This document shows, piece by piece, positions 18,079-26,899 of a stretch of 64,000 nucleotides of DNA. Under the pieces are notes generated by a model. That model searched no databases. It was not told the origin of the DNA and saw only the letters and a list, made by a program, of their open reading frames with translations. A program made the position numbers and the translations under genes. The stretch is taken from positions 300,505-364,504 of the forward strand of contig NZ_PDWN01000003.1 in assembly GCF_010093205.1 (NCBI RefSeq), given 5' to 3'. Positions within the stretch are counted from its first letter, which is position 1. Each line of letters opens with the position of its first letter. This stretch comes from Pseudoxanthomonas daejeonensis. GTDB taxonomy: Bacteria > Pseudomonadota > Gammaproteobacteria > Xanthomonadales > Xanthomonadaceae.

Positions 18079-19278
18079 ATGACTACCACCTATACCCTGT
18101 CCCGTCGCGCCCAGGCGCTTACCAGCTCGGCCATCCGCGAGATCCTCAAGGTCACCGAGCGCCCCGAGGTCATCTCCTTTGCCGGCGGCCTGCCGTCCCC
18201 GGCGACCTTCCCGGTCGAGCGCATGCGCGAGGCCACCGAAAAGGTCCTGCGCGAGGCGCCCCAGGCCGCCCTGCAGTACGGCCCGACCGAGGGCTTCACG
18301 CCGCTGCGCGAGTGGATCGCCGCGCGCCTGAGCCATGGCGGCGCGGTGGTTCCGGCTTCCCGCGTGCTGATCACCACCGGTTCGCAGCAGGGCCTGGACC
18401 TGCTGGGCAAGGTGCTGATCGACGAGGGCAGCAAGGTGCTGGTCGAGACCCCGAGCTACCTCGGCGCGTTGCAGGCGTTCTCGCTGTTCTCGCCGGACTT
18501 CGCTTCGCTGCCGAGCGACGAGCAGGGCATCGTCACCGACGGCCTGTCGGTCGAACAGCTGGCCGGCGCGCGCTTCCTGTACTGCCTGCCCAATTTCCAG
18601 AACCCGACCGGCCGGCGCATGCCGCTGGAGCGGCGCAAGGCGCTGGTCGCGCTGGCGAACGCGGCCGGCGTGCCGCTGGTCGAGGACGATCCGTACGGCG
18701 AGCTGTCCTACGGTGGCGAGGCGCTGCCGAGCCTGCTGTCGATGAACCCGGACGGCGTGATCTACATGGGATCGTTCTCCAAGGTGCTGGCGCCGGGCCT
18801 GCGCCTGGGCTATGTCGTGGCGCCGGAGCCGGTGTTCGGCAAGATGGTCCAGGCCAAGCAGGCCGCCGACCTGCACACCCCGTCGTTCTCGCAGCGCATC
18901 GTGTACGAAGCGGTGCAGGACGGCTTCCTCGACGCGCACATTCCGTCGATCCGCACGCTCTACGGGCAGCAGTGCGAACGCATGCTGGCCGCGCTGGAGC
19001 GCGAGTTCCCGGAGCAGGTGAGCTGGAACAGGCCCGATGGCGGCATGTTCATCTGGGTCGACCTGCCCGAGGGCGTGGACAGTGGCGCTTTGCTGGCCAA
19101 GGCGATCGAGCGCAACGTGGCCTTCGTGCCGGGCGCGCCGTTCTATGCCGTCAATCCGAAGAAGAACAGCCTGCGCCTGTCGTTCGTGACCGTACCCGGC
19201 GAGAAGATCGACGCCGGCGTGAAGATCCTCGGCGAACTGCTGAAGGCCGAGATCGCCGCGCTGCCGGCGGCCGCCTGA
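18079..19278 (+). CDS. PLP-dependent aminotransferase, class I/II (LysN/2-aminoadipate-like)
   Basis: A 399-residue fold-type I aminotransferase without the GntR domain of MocR regulators. EVISFAGGLPSPATFP near the N-terminus is the hallmark of the LysN/aromatic-2-aminoadipate group. The cofactor residues are visible: ITTGSQQGLDLL, LPNFQNPTG (Asn), LVEDDPYGELSY (Asp) and the Schiff-base lysine in YMGSFSKVLAPGLRLGY. Substrate could be 2-aminoadipate, aromatic or branched-chain amino acids. ATG 18079 is preferred because it follows the -10 box with leaderless spacing; ATG 18070 overlaps that box. Confidence 0.9.
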   Translation: MTTTYTLSRRAQALTSSAIREILKVTERPEVISFAGGLPSPATFPVERMREATEKVLREAPQAALQYGPTEGFTPLREWIAARLSHGGAVVPASRVLITTGSQQGLDLLGKVLIDEGSKVLVETPSYLGALQAFSLFSPDFASLPSDEQGIVTDGLSVEQLAGARFLYCLPNFQNPTGRRMPLERRKALVALANAAGVPLVEDDPYGELSYGGEALPSLLSMNPDGVIYMGSFSKVLAPGLRLGYVVAPEPVFGKMVQAKQAADLHTPSFSQRIVYEAVQDGFLDAHIPSIRTLYGQQCERMLAALEREFPEQVSWNRPDGGMFIWVDLPEGVDSGALLAKAIERNVAFVPGAPFYAVNPKKNSLRLSFVTVPGEKIDAGVKILGELLKAEIAALPAAA

Positions 19279-19297
19279 GGTAGCGGGACGCGCGTTG

Positions 19298-20002
19298 ATG
19301 GCATCGCGCGCCCCCTGCCGGATCGATGCCGTGCTGGCGGGCCGGGCCGTGGATTACACCCGGCCCGGCAGCCGCAGTGCGATCGACAAGCATCCACTGG
19401 CGGGCCCGGTCGGAGTCGGCCTCGAAGGCCTGGCCGGGGACGAGCAGGGCGACCGCCGCGTGCATGGCGGGCCCGACAAGGCCATCCATCATTACCCGCG
19501 CGACCACTACGCGACCTGGCAGGGCGAGGTGGGCGCACACCCGCTGCTGATGGCGCCTGGCGCCTTCGGCGAGAACATCAGCACCACCGGCATCACCGAA
19601 GCGGACGTGTGCCTGGGCGATCGCCTGCGGCTGGGCACGGCCCTGGTGGAGGTCTCGCAGGCACGGCAGCCGTGCTGGAAGCTGTCCGACCGTTTCGGCA
19701 TCGCCGACATGGCGCGGCGCGTGCAGGACACCGGTCGCTGTGGCTGGTACTACCGGGTCCTCGAGCCGGGGATCGTGCAGGCCAGTGACGTGCTGGCCCT
19801 GGTCGAACGACCGCACGCGGACTGGGCGCTGCCGCGCCTGTCCGAACTGCTTTACCGGCGCACGCTGGATCGCGACGAGTTGCGTGGCGCATTGGCGCTG
19901 CCGCTGGTGCCGTCATGGCGGCGGCTGTTCGAGCGCCGGCTGGAGCAGGGCGATACCGAGAGCTGGGAGTCGCGTCTGCACGGTCCCGGAGCCTCGCCCT
20001 AG
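19298..20002 (+). CDS. MOSC domain-containing protein (YiiM-like)
   Basis: A 234-residue molybdenum-cofactor sulfurase C-terminal (MOSC) domain protein of the YiiM type. The family-typical stretches are GLEGLAGDEQGDRRVHGGPDKAIHHYP, PGAFGENISTTGI and VEVSQARQPCWKLSDRFG, which contains the conserved cysteine. YiiM-like proteins are linked to reduction of N-hydroxylated compounds with a molybdenum cofactor; the substrate here is unknown. ATG 19298 was preferred over the TTG just before it. It follows the aminotransferase by 19 bases and is probably cotranscribed. Confidence 0.9.
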   Translation: MASRAPCRIDAVLAGRAVDYTRPGSRSAIDKHPLAGPVGVGLEGLAGDEQGDRRVHGGPDKAIHHYPRDHYATWQGEVGAHPLLMAPGAFGENISTTGITEADVCLGDRLRLGTALVEVSQARQPCWKLSDRFGIADMARRVQDTGRCGWYYRVLEPGIVQASDVLALVERPHADWALPRLSELLYRRTLDRDELRGALALPLVPSWRRLFERRLEQGDTESWESRLHGPGASP

Positions 20003-20109
20003 GCTTCGACTCAGGCCGGCGCTGGTGATGCGGTCTGATTCGCGTTGGGATCCCACGCCGACGATGGCGTGTTGCGCACATCCGGTCCACGCGGTCCGGG
20101 CGGGCGTGA

Positions 20110-22698
20110 TCAGGCCGGGCGGCTGTAGTTCGCCAGGCGCCTCGCCAGCTCGTCCGGTGGCAGCCCGGGTGCGAACAGGAAGCCCTGGCCGACCGGCACG
20201 CCCAGTTCGAGCAGGAAGCGGCGTTGCGATTCCTGCTCCACGCCTTCGGCGACCAGGCCCAGGCCCAGGCTGCGCGCGATCGCGCTGACCGCCTCGCACA
20301 CGGCGACGTCCGAGCGGTTCTCCGGCACGCCCTCCACGAACAGCTGGCTGAGCTTCAGGCCGTGGATCGGTAGCCGGCGCAGGTAGTTCAGCGCGCTGTA
20401 GCCTTCGCCGAAATCGTCGATGGTGAGCATCACGCCCATCCGCCGCAGCTCGGCGAAGGTGCGCAGGGTGGCGGGTGCGTCCTCGATCAGCACGCGCTCG
20501 GTGAACTCCAGTTCCAGCGCCGAGCCGGGCAGGTCGAACTCGCGCAGCGTTTCGGCGACCTTCACCGCCAGGTCTTCGGCGACGAACTGCCGATAGGACA
20601 CGTTGACCGCCACGCGGATGATGCCCAGGCCCTGTTCCTGCCATTCGCGCACCTGGCGGCAGGCCGCGCGCAGCACCCAGTCGCCGATGCGGACGATGTC
20701 GCCGGTGGTCTCGGCGTGGCTGATGAACAGGTCCGGGCGCAGTTCGCCCAGCTGGTGGCTCTGCCAGCGGATCAGCGCTTCGGCGGCGACGATCCTGCCC
20801 TGGCGCAGGTCCACCTGCGGCTGGTAGACCAGGCGGAACTCGGCGTTGTCGAGCGCGCGCCGCAGCTGGGTCTCGATCTGCAGGCGGTCCTGCTGCTTCT
20901 GGGCAAGGTCCGGGGTGAACACCTGCCAGCCGTTGCGGCTGCGGCGCTTGCAGTCGTACATGGCGATGTCGGCACTCTGGATCAGCTGCTGCGGCCGCGT
21001 ACCGTCGGCCGGTGCATAGGCGATGCCGATGCTTGCGCCGACCATGAACTCGTCTTCGCCGAACATGAAGGGCCGGGTGAGGGCCTGCAGGATCTTGTCG
21101 GCCAGCTGCGGGGCCTGCTCCGGCTCGCTGCCGTCGCACAGCACCAGGAATTCGTCGCCGCCGAAGCGTGCGAGCAGTCCCTCGGTGCCGATCGCGTGCG
21201 CGATGCGCTGGCCGGTGCGGACCAGCAGGTCGTCGCCGGCGGCGTGGCCGAGCACGTCATTGACGGTCTTGAAGCGGTCCAGGTCGATATACAGCACCGC
21301 CACCGCGCAGTGCGCCGGTTCGCGCAGCCGTTCGTCGAGTTCGCCCAGGATCGCGTCGCGGTTGAGGATGCCGGTAAGCGGATCTGTGCGCGCCTGGATG
21401 CGCAGCGTTTCCTCGGCCTGCTTGCGTTCGGTGATGTCCTGCAGCGTGCCGGCGATGCGCGGCGACACGTGGTTGCCCGGCTCGACCTCGCCGATCATGC
21501 GGATCCAGAACGCGTGGCCGTCGCCACGCTGGCCCTGCAGCTCCAGGTCGAAGCCGGTGCGCTGGGCGAACACGCGCTCGAGCGCGGCTTCCAGCCGGAT
21601 GCGGTCACCGCTGCGCATCCGCGCCAGCAGGTCATCCATCGCATGCGAGCCCGGGGCCAGGTCGACGATGCGCATGGCCTCGCCGGTGAGGTACATGCGC
21701 TGGCGGCCACGGTCCCATTCCCAGCCGCCGATGTGGGCCAGCGACTGGGCGCGGTCGAACAGGGTGCTGTCGCGCTTGAGGTCGGTGATGTCACTGAACA
21801 GCACGAACACGTGGTCGGCCTCGTCGCGGCCGGACGAGAACACCGGGACCGTGGTCGCCGAGATCCAGACCATGCGGTCGCTGGCCAGGTTGTGCAGGCC
21901 GATCACCGTGCTGGGGATGATCTGGCCGCTGCGCAGCGAGCGCTGCGCCGGCCACTGGTCTTCCGGCAGCACCCGGCCATGTTCGTCCAGGATGGTCCAT
22001 TCCTGCCTAGGTGCGCGCAGGTCCGTTTCCAGCCCGGGGCCGAGGATCCGGTGCGCGGCCGGGTTGGCCGACAGCAGGTGGAACTGGCGGTCCAGCAGCA
22101 GCACGCCCTTGTCGATGGACTCCATCAGCAGGCGGTAGCGCGATTCGGCCTGCCAGCGGCCGCTGAGGTCGCGGGCGACGGCGACGATGCAGCGGCGCCC
22201 GGCATGCTCGAACCCGGCCGAATGCACCTCGACCGGGAATCGGCTGCCGTCGCCGCGCATGTTGGTGACCTCGATGACGTAGGTCTCGCCCCGGTTGATC
22301 GTTTCCCAGACCGGCTTGAGGTGGTCCGGCGGCAGGTCCGGATTCAACGTCTCGATCGGCTGGCCGATGATCTCCTCGCGCGACCGGTGGTAGGCGCGGA
22401 TGCCGGCCTTGTTGAGGTCCAGGACGATGCCGGTCTCACTGAGGACGCTGACCGGGTCGGGGACCGCGTCGAACAGGGCGTGGTAGCGCACGCGCGCCGA
22501 CTCGCCTTCGGCGAGGGCGTGGCTGAGCGCGTCATGGGCCTGCTGCAGGAGCAGGCGGGTGCCGTGGGGCAGGGCGCGGTCGTGCAGGGCAGGTTCCTGC
22601 AGCGCCGGCTCTCGTAGCGCACGTTCCAGTGCGGCCAAAACCGCTTCCGGATCCGCCAGCGAAGCGGACTCGGAGACGGCCTGGCCGGCGGCGCTCAT
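20110..22698 (-). CDS. PAS-sensor GGDEF/EAL cyclic-di-GMP protein
   Basis: An 862-residue cytoplasmic protein with no membrane segments. Two or three PAS domains (from about residues 70-185, 188-310 and 320-435; the first has VRYHALFDAVPDPVSVLSE) lead to a GGDEF domain (about 435-595, motif RFGGDEFLVL intact, no RxxD inhibitory site visible) and an EAL domain (about 605-855). EAL is preserved in AAEALIRW, with NVSYRQF, DDFGEGYSALNYL, AEGVEQ and VGQGFLF in order. The usual LKIDRSFV strand reads LKLSQLFV, so the Asp after the conserved Lys is replaced by Ser. Diguanylate cyclase activity is likely; phosphodiesterase activity is uncertain. The start codon overlaps the end of the HMG-CoA lyase gene. 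Confidence 0.93.
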   Translation of the reverse strand: MSAAGQAVSESASLADPEAVLAALERALREPALQEPALHDRALPHGTRLLLQQAHDALSHALAEGESARVRYHALFDAVPDPVSVLSETGIVLDLNKAGIRAYHRSREEIIGQPIETLNPDLPPDHLKPVWETINRGETYVIEVTNMRGDGSRFPVEVHSAGFEHAGRRCIVAVARDLSGRWQAESRYRLLMESIDKGVLLLDRQFHLLSANPAAHRILGPGLETDLRAPRQEWTILDEHGRVLPEDQWPAQRSLRSGQIIPSTVIGLHNLASDRMVWISATTVPVFSSGRDEADHVFVLFSDITDLKRDSTLFDRAQSLAHIGGWEWDRGRQRMYLTGEAMRIVDLAPGSHAMDDLLARMRSGDRIRLEAALERVFAQRTGFDLELQGQRGDGHAFWIRMIGEVEPGNHVSPRIAGTLQDITERKQAEETLRIQARTDPLTGILNRDAILGELDERLREPAHCAVAVLYIDLDRFKTVNDVLGHAAGDDLLVRTGQRIAHAIGTEGLLARFGGDEFLVLCDGSEPEQAPQLADKILQALTRPFMFGEDEFMVGASIGIAYAPADGTRPQQLIQSADIAMYDCKRRSRNGWQVFTPDLAQKQQDRLQIETQLRRALDNAEFRLVYQPQVDLRQGRIVAAEALIRWQSHQLGELRPDLFISHAETTGDIVRIGDWVLRAACRQVREWQEQGLGIIRVAVNVSYRQFVAEDLAVKVAETLREFDLPGSALELEFTERVLIEDAPATLRTFAELRRMGVMLTIDDFGEGYSALNYLRRLPIHGLKLSQLFVEGVPENRSDVAVCEAVSAIARSLGLGLVAEGVEQESQRRFLLELGVPVGQGFLFAPGLPPDELARRLANYSRPA

Positions 22699-23588
22699 GC
22701 GGCCGCCAGCGCCCGTCCGACCTTGCTGCCGGTCGGCCGGCCAAGCTTCGCGGCCAGCCAGCGGCCGGTCTCGGCCAGAGCGTCCAGGTCGATCCCGGTG
22801 TCGATGCCCATGCCCTGCAGCATATACACCAGGTCCTCGCTGGCAAGGTTGCCGCTGGCGCCCCGGGCATAGGGGCAGCCGCCGGTGCCGGCCACCGCCG
22901 CGTCGGCCACGCGAACGCCGGCCTCGATGCAGGTGGCGACGTTGGCCAGGGCCTGGCCATAGGTATCGTGGAAATGGACCGCCAGCGCGGCCATCGGGAC
23001 TTCATCGGCCACTGCCAGCAGCATCCGGCGCGCCTTGAGCGGGGTACCCACGCCGATCGTGTCGCCCAGCGAGATCTCGTAGCAGCCCAGGTCGTGCAGG
23101 CGGCGCGCGACCCGGACCACGTCGGCCAGCGGTACTTCCCCCTGGTACGGGCAGCCGAGCACGGTGGAGACGTAGCCGCGCACGCGCACCCCATCGACGC
23201 GCGCGCGCGCCAGCACGGGCGCGAAACGTTCGATCGACTGGTCGATCGAGGCATTGGTGTTCCTGAGGTTGAAGGCCTCCGAGGCGGCGGTGAATACCGC
23301 CACCTCGTCGGCACCGGCAGCACGGGCGCGGTCGTAACCCTGTTCGTTGGGTACCAGGACCGGATAGGACACGCCGTCGCGACGCCGGATGCCGGCCATC
23401 ACCTCGGCCGCATCGGCCAGCTGCGGCACCCACTTGGGGCTGACGAAACTGGTTGCCTCGATGCTGCGCAGGCCGGTGGCCGAGAGCCGGTCGACCAGTG
23501 CGATCTTGTCGGCGGTGTCGACCATCGTCGATTCGTTCTGCAGCCCGTCGCGCGGGCCTACCTCGACGATGCGGACGAATTCGCTCAT
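22695..23588 (-). CDS. liuE: Hydroxymethylglutaryl-CoA lyase
   Basis: A 297-residue TIM-barrel enzyme that splits HMG-CoA to acetoacetate and acetyl-CoA, the last step of leucine degradation. Evidence: EVGPRDGLQNE at the N-terminus (metal and substrate binding), SFVSPKWVPQLAD, the metal histidines in AVHFHDTYGQALAN, and the catalytic cysteine loop GTGGCPYARGASGN. The ATG start overlaps the end of the carboxylase alpha-subunit gene, so the two are translationally coupled; its own stop overlaps the start of the PAS-GGDEF-EAL gene. Confidence 0.96.
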   Translation of the reverse strand: MSEFVRIVEVGPRDGLQNESTMVDTADKIALVDRLSATGLRSIEATSFVSPKWVPQLADAAEVMAGIRRRDGVSYPVLVPNEQGYDRARAAGADEVAVFTAASEAFNLRNTNASIDQSIERFAPVLARARVDGVRVRGYVSTVLGCPYQGEVPLADVVRVARRLHDLGCYEISLGDTIGVGTPLKARRMLLAVADEVPMAALAVHFHDTYGQALANVATCIEAGVRVADAAVAGTGGCPYARGASGNLASEDLVYMLQGMGIDTGIDLDALAETGRWLAAKLGRPTGSKVGRALAAA

Positions 23589-25609
23589 GCCTGCTCCGCG
23601 GCGACGACCACGGTGGCAGCCACGATCGCGAGGACCGCATCGGCCTCGACGAAGTCGCCGGTGGCCGCGCGCAGTTCGGTGACCACGCCATCGCGTGGCG
23701 CCCTGACGGTCAACTCCATCTTCATGGCTTCCATCACCAGCAGTTCGCTCCCCGCGAGTACGGCCTGTCCCGCGCTGGCCTTGACCAGCACCACGCGGCC
23801 GGGCATCGGCGCCAGCACGCGACCATCGCCGCCGCTGTCGCCTGATCCCTCGCCACGCTCCGCCGGCAGCAGCCGCAGCGGCAGTCGCCGATGGCCGTCG
23901 TGCAGCTCCAGCGCATCCCCGTCGAAGCGCGCCGCCAGGCGCCGACCCTGTCCGTCGATACGCAGGTCCAGGTTTCCATCGGCCAGGCGTGCGCCGGAGA
24001 TTGCGTGGGTCGCGCCGTCCACCACGATCGTCCAGTCACCGCCATGCCCGGTGGCGCGGGCGTCGTGGACCTGGCCGGCGACCTGCAGCCGCAGGCGGCG
24101 GGCGGCGCGGCCCTGCAGGCGCCAGCCGTCGCCGAGGTGCCAGGGCGAATAGGGGTCGCCGCTGCCGCCGGCTTCGCGGCTCGCATCCGCTTGTGCGCGC
24201 AGCAGGGACGCCGCGCATGCCGCCGCCAGCAGGTCCGCGGGGGCGGGGTCGGTGCGGTCGAGGAACTCGTCCAGGTGCCGGTCGAGGTAGCCGGTGTCGA
24301 TCCGGCCTTCGACCACGGCCGGATGACGCGCCAGCACCTCGAGGAAAGCGAGGTTGGTCTTGGGGCCGGCAACGTGGCAGGCGGCCAGCGATTCGCGCAG
24401 AAGCGCCAGCGCGCCGGGTCGGTCCGCCGCATGGACGATCAGCTTGGCGATCATGGGGTCGTAGAACACGGTGACCGTGTCGCCCGCTTCCACGCCCGCG
24501 TCGATGCGGACCTGCGGCGAAGGCGGCGGCAGTTGCAACGCGCGCAGGGTGCCGGATGCGGGGAGGAAGCCCGACTCGGGATCTTCCGCGTACAGCCGCA
24601 CCTCGATGGCATGGCCGTTCCGCGGCACCTGCGGCTGCTGCAGCGGCAGTGGTTCGCCGGAGGCCACGCGCAGCTGCCATTCGACCAGGTCCAGCCCGGT
24701 GACCATCTCGGTGACCGGATGCTCGACCTGCAGCCGGGTATTGATCTCCATGAAATAGAACGCGCCGTCCGGATCGACAATGAACTCGACCGTGCCGGCG
24801 TTGACGTAATCGATGGTGCGCGCGGCGGCGACCGCGGCTTCGCCCATGGCCTGGCGCAGTTCATCGGTCAGGAACGGCGAGGGCGATTCCTCGAGCACCT
24901 TCTGGTAGCGGCGCTGCGCCGAACATTCGCGTTCGTTGAGGTGGATCACCTGCCCGTGCGTGTCGCCGAACACCTGGATCTCGATGTGCCGCGGCGAAGA
25001 TACATAGCGTTCCAGCAGGACGCGGTCGCGGCCGAAGGCGTTGCGCGCCTCGCGCTGGCAGCTCTCCAGTGCCGGCGCGAAGTCTTCCAGCCGGTGGACC
25101 ACGCGCATGCCCTTGCCACCCCCGCCATGGGCCGCCTTGACCATCAGCGGGAAACCGGTCCGCGCGGCTTCGCGGGAGAGCGTGGCCAGCGACTGGTCCT
25201 CGCCGTTGTAGCCGGGCACCACCGGTACGCCGGCCTGGGCCATCAGCTGCTTGGCACCGGCCTTGCTGCCCATGCGCCGCATCGATGCGGCGTGCGGCCC
25301 GATGAACACCAGGCCGGCGGCGGCGACCGCTTCGGCGAAGTCCGCGTTCTCGGACAGAAAGCCATAGCCCGGATGGATCGCCTGCGCGCCGCTGCGCCGC
25401 GCCGCCTCGATCACCGCGTCGCCGCGCAGGTAGCTGTCGGCCGGCGCCGGACCGCCGATGCAGTGCGCTTCATCGGCCAGGCGCACGTGCAGCGCGCCGG
25501 CATCGGCCTCCGAGTAAACCGCAACGCTGGCGATGCCCAGCCGGCGAAAGGAGCGGATGATGCGGCAGGCGATTTCGCCTCGGTTGGCGATCAGTATTTT
25601 TTCGAACAT
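23585..25609 (-). CDS. liuD: Methylcrotonyl-CoA carboxylase, biotin-containing alpha subunit
   Basis: A 674-residue biotin carboxylase/carrier fusion which loads bicarbonate onto biotin for 3-methylcrotonyl-CoA carboxylation. The biotin carboxylase domain starts MFEKILIANRGEIACRIIRS and has the ATP-grasp glycine loop KAAHGGGGKGMRVV, ECSAQRRYQKVLEE and FYFMEINTRLQVEHPVTE. The biotinyl domain at the C-terminus carries VMEAMKMELTVRAP with the biotinylated Lys. ATG 25609 is the family start; an upstream extension has no similarity. Neighbouring liuE, liuC and (6.5 kb away) liuB argue for methylcrotonyl-CoA over acetyl- or propionyl-CoA. Confidence 0.93.
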   Translation of the reverse strand: MFEKILIANRGEIACRIIRSFRRLGIASVAVYSEADAGALHVRLADEAHCIGGPAPADSYLRGDAVIEAARRSGAQAIHPGYGFLSENADFAEAVAAAGLVFIGPHAASMRRMGSKAGAKQLMAQAGVPVVPGYNGEDQSLATLSREAARTGFPLMVKAAHGGGGKGMRVVHRLEDFAPALESCQREARNAFGRDRVLLERYVSSPRHIEIQVFGDTHGQVIHLNERECSAQRRYQKVLEESPSPFLTDELRQAMGEAAVAAARTIDYVNAGTVEFIVDPDGAFYFMEINTRLQVEHPVTEMVTGLDLVEWQLRVASGEPLPLQQPQVPRNGHAIEVRLYAEDPESGFLPASGTLRALQLPPPSPQVRIDAGVEAGDTVTVFYDPMIAKLIVHAADRPGALALLRESLAACHVAGPKTNLAFLEVLARHPAVVEGRIDTGYLDRHLDEFLDRTDPAPADLLAAACAASLLRAQADASREAGGSGDPYSPWHLGDGWRLQGRAARRLRLQVAGQVHDARATGHGGDWTIVVDGATHAISGARLADGNLDLRIDGQGRRLAARFDGDALELHDGHRRLPLRLLPAERGEGSGDSGGDGRVLAPMPGRVVLVKASAGQAVLAGSELLVMEAMKMELTVRAPRDGVVTELRAATGDFVEADAVLAIVAATVVVAAEQA

Positions 25610-25730
25610 GCGGGTCTGCGACGGCTCGGTGGGGTGCCTGCCCGTTCCGGCCGGCGGCAAGTGGATTCGATGGGAGCGCTGCGACGGGCAGCCGCGCAAG
25701 CGGGAGTGGTTGCGTGGCCGGGCCTGGCCC

Positions 25731-26519
25731 TCATTCCTCTGGAAGCCAGCGCGGCGCGCGCTTCTCGAGGAAGGCGCCGATGCCTTCCTGGCCTTCAGGC
25801 GACACGCGCAGGCGCGCGATCAAAGAAGCGTTGGCGCGATCGCGGACGCCCGGATCAGCAGGCAGCATGGCCTCGCGCACCAGCACCTTGGCCGCGGCCG
25901 CGGCCCGCGGCGCGGCGCGGCAGAGCAGGGCGACCTGTTGGGCGACCGCGTCGTCCAGCGCATCGGCCGGCACGACCCGGTGCAGCAGGCCGACCTGCAG
26001 GGCGATATCGGCGTCGAAGGTCTCGGCGGTGGCGAACCAGCGCCGCGCCTGGCGCGGGCCGATCGCCGCGATCACGTACGGCGAGATCACCGCCGGCAGC
26101 AGCCCCAGCCGGCTTTCGGTGAGGCCGAAACGCGCCTGCGGCGTGCCGATGGCGATGTCGCAGCAGGCGACCAGTCCCACGCCGCCGCCGAAGGCCGGTC
26201 CCTGGACCCGGGCGATGGTCGGCAGCGGCAACTCGTCCAGGGTGCGCATCAGGCGGGCGAGGGCGAGGGCATCGTCGCGGTTCTCGTCCTCGCTGGCGGC
26301 GGCCATCCCGCGCATCCACTGCAGGTCGGCGCCGGCGGAGAACGAGGCGCCTTCGCCCTCCAGCACCACGACCCGGACCGCGTCATCGTTGGCGGTGGCC
26401 TGCAGCGCCGAGGTCAGCGCGGCGATCAGGGCCGGGTCGAAGGCGTTGTGCAGTTGCGGCCGGTTCAGGCGCAGGCGCAGCACGGGGCCTGCGCGTTCGA
26501 TCAGCAGCGGTTCCGCCAT
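25731..26519 (-). CDS. liuC: Enoyl-CoA hydratase family, probable methylglutaconyl-CoA hydratase
   Basis: A 262-residue crotonase-fold enzyme. The oxyanion-hole loops GASFSAGADLQWM and GPAFGGGVGLVACCDIAI are intact, and LTESRLGLLPAVISPYV carries the acid/base glutamate. The position upstream of liuD-liuE supports hydration of 3-methylglutaconyl-CoA to HMG-CoA. ATG 26519 starts the family-like MAEPLLIERAGPVLRLRLNRP. The promoter would be in the 125 bases shared with the divergent feoA. The gap to liuD is 121 bases with nothing else in it. Confidence 0.9.
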   Translation of the reverse strand: MAEPLLIERAGPVLRLRLNRPQLHNAFDPALIAALTSALQATANDDAVRVVVLEGEGASFSAGADLQWMRGMAAASEDENRDDALALARLMRTLDELPLPTIARVQGPAFGGGVGLVACCDIAIGTPQARFGLTESRLGLLPAVISPYVIAAIGPRQARRWFATAETFDADIALQVGLLHRVVPADALDDAVAQQVALLCRAAPRAAAAAKVLVREAMLPADPGVRDRANASLIARLRVSPEGQEGIGAFLEKRAPRWLPEE

Positions 26520-26613
26520 CTTTCGCTTCCGGGGATTGCAGGCCTGGATGATAGCCGCGCCAGCCGGCACGGCCATGACGCAGCGCGGCGTGCCCGCAGC
26601 GGCGGTGATAGAA

Positions 26614-26630
26614 TTGAGAACAGTTCTTGA
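26614..26630. promoter_or_regulatory. Palindromic operator candidate between liuC and feoA
   Basis: TTGAGAACAGTTCTTGA contains a perfect AGAAC-A-GTTCT core, with TAGAAT (26609-26614) just upstream as a possible -10 box for feoA. It is 15 bases before the GTG start. It is not a good match to the GATAAT-type Fur box, so a Fur role is uncertain. Confidence 0.4.
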
Positions 26631-26644
26631 TAACCGGATGTCCC

Positions 26645-26899
26645 GTGACGCTGTCCGAGCTGCTGCCGCGCACCCCTGTCGTCGTCGAATCCGTGGTGGA
26701 CCACCACCCGCACGATCCCATCGCCCGCCGCCTGCGCGAGCTGGGCTTCGTCGCCGGCGAGCCGGTGCAGGTCGTCGCGCGGGGGCCGTTCGGGGCCGAA
26801 CCGCTCCTGGTCCAGGTCGGCTATACCCGTTTTGCCCTGCGCAGGTCCGAGGCCGCCCGCGTGCACGTTGCCCCCGCCCTCGGCGAGGCCGGCGCATGA
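26645..26899 (+). CDS. feoA: Ferrous iron transport protein A
   Basis: An 84-residue SH3-fold protein assisting FeoB. RRLRELGFVAGEPVQVVARGPFG is the family signature. GTG 26645 gives VTLSELLPRTPV, matching usual FeoA N-termini; a TTG nine codons... upstream at 26627 would fall within the palindrome. The stop overlaps the feoB ATG as ATGA, so translation is coupled. Confidence 0.93.
   Translation: MTLSELLPRTPVVVESVVDHHPHDPIARRLRELGFVAGEPVQVVARGPFGAEPLLVQVGYTRFALRRSEAARVHVAPALGEAGA

Noticed and set aside
23891..26122. 743-residue open frame on the plus strand
   Set aside because: It is antisense to liuD and liuC, compositionally biased (Gly/Arg/His), and has no recognisable motif.
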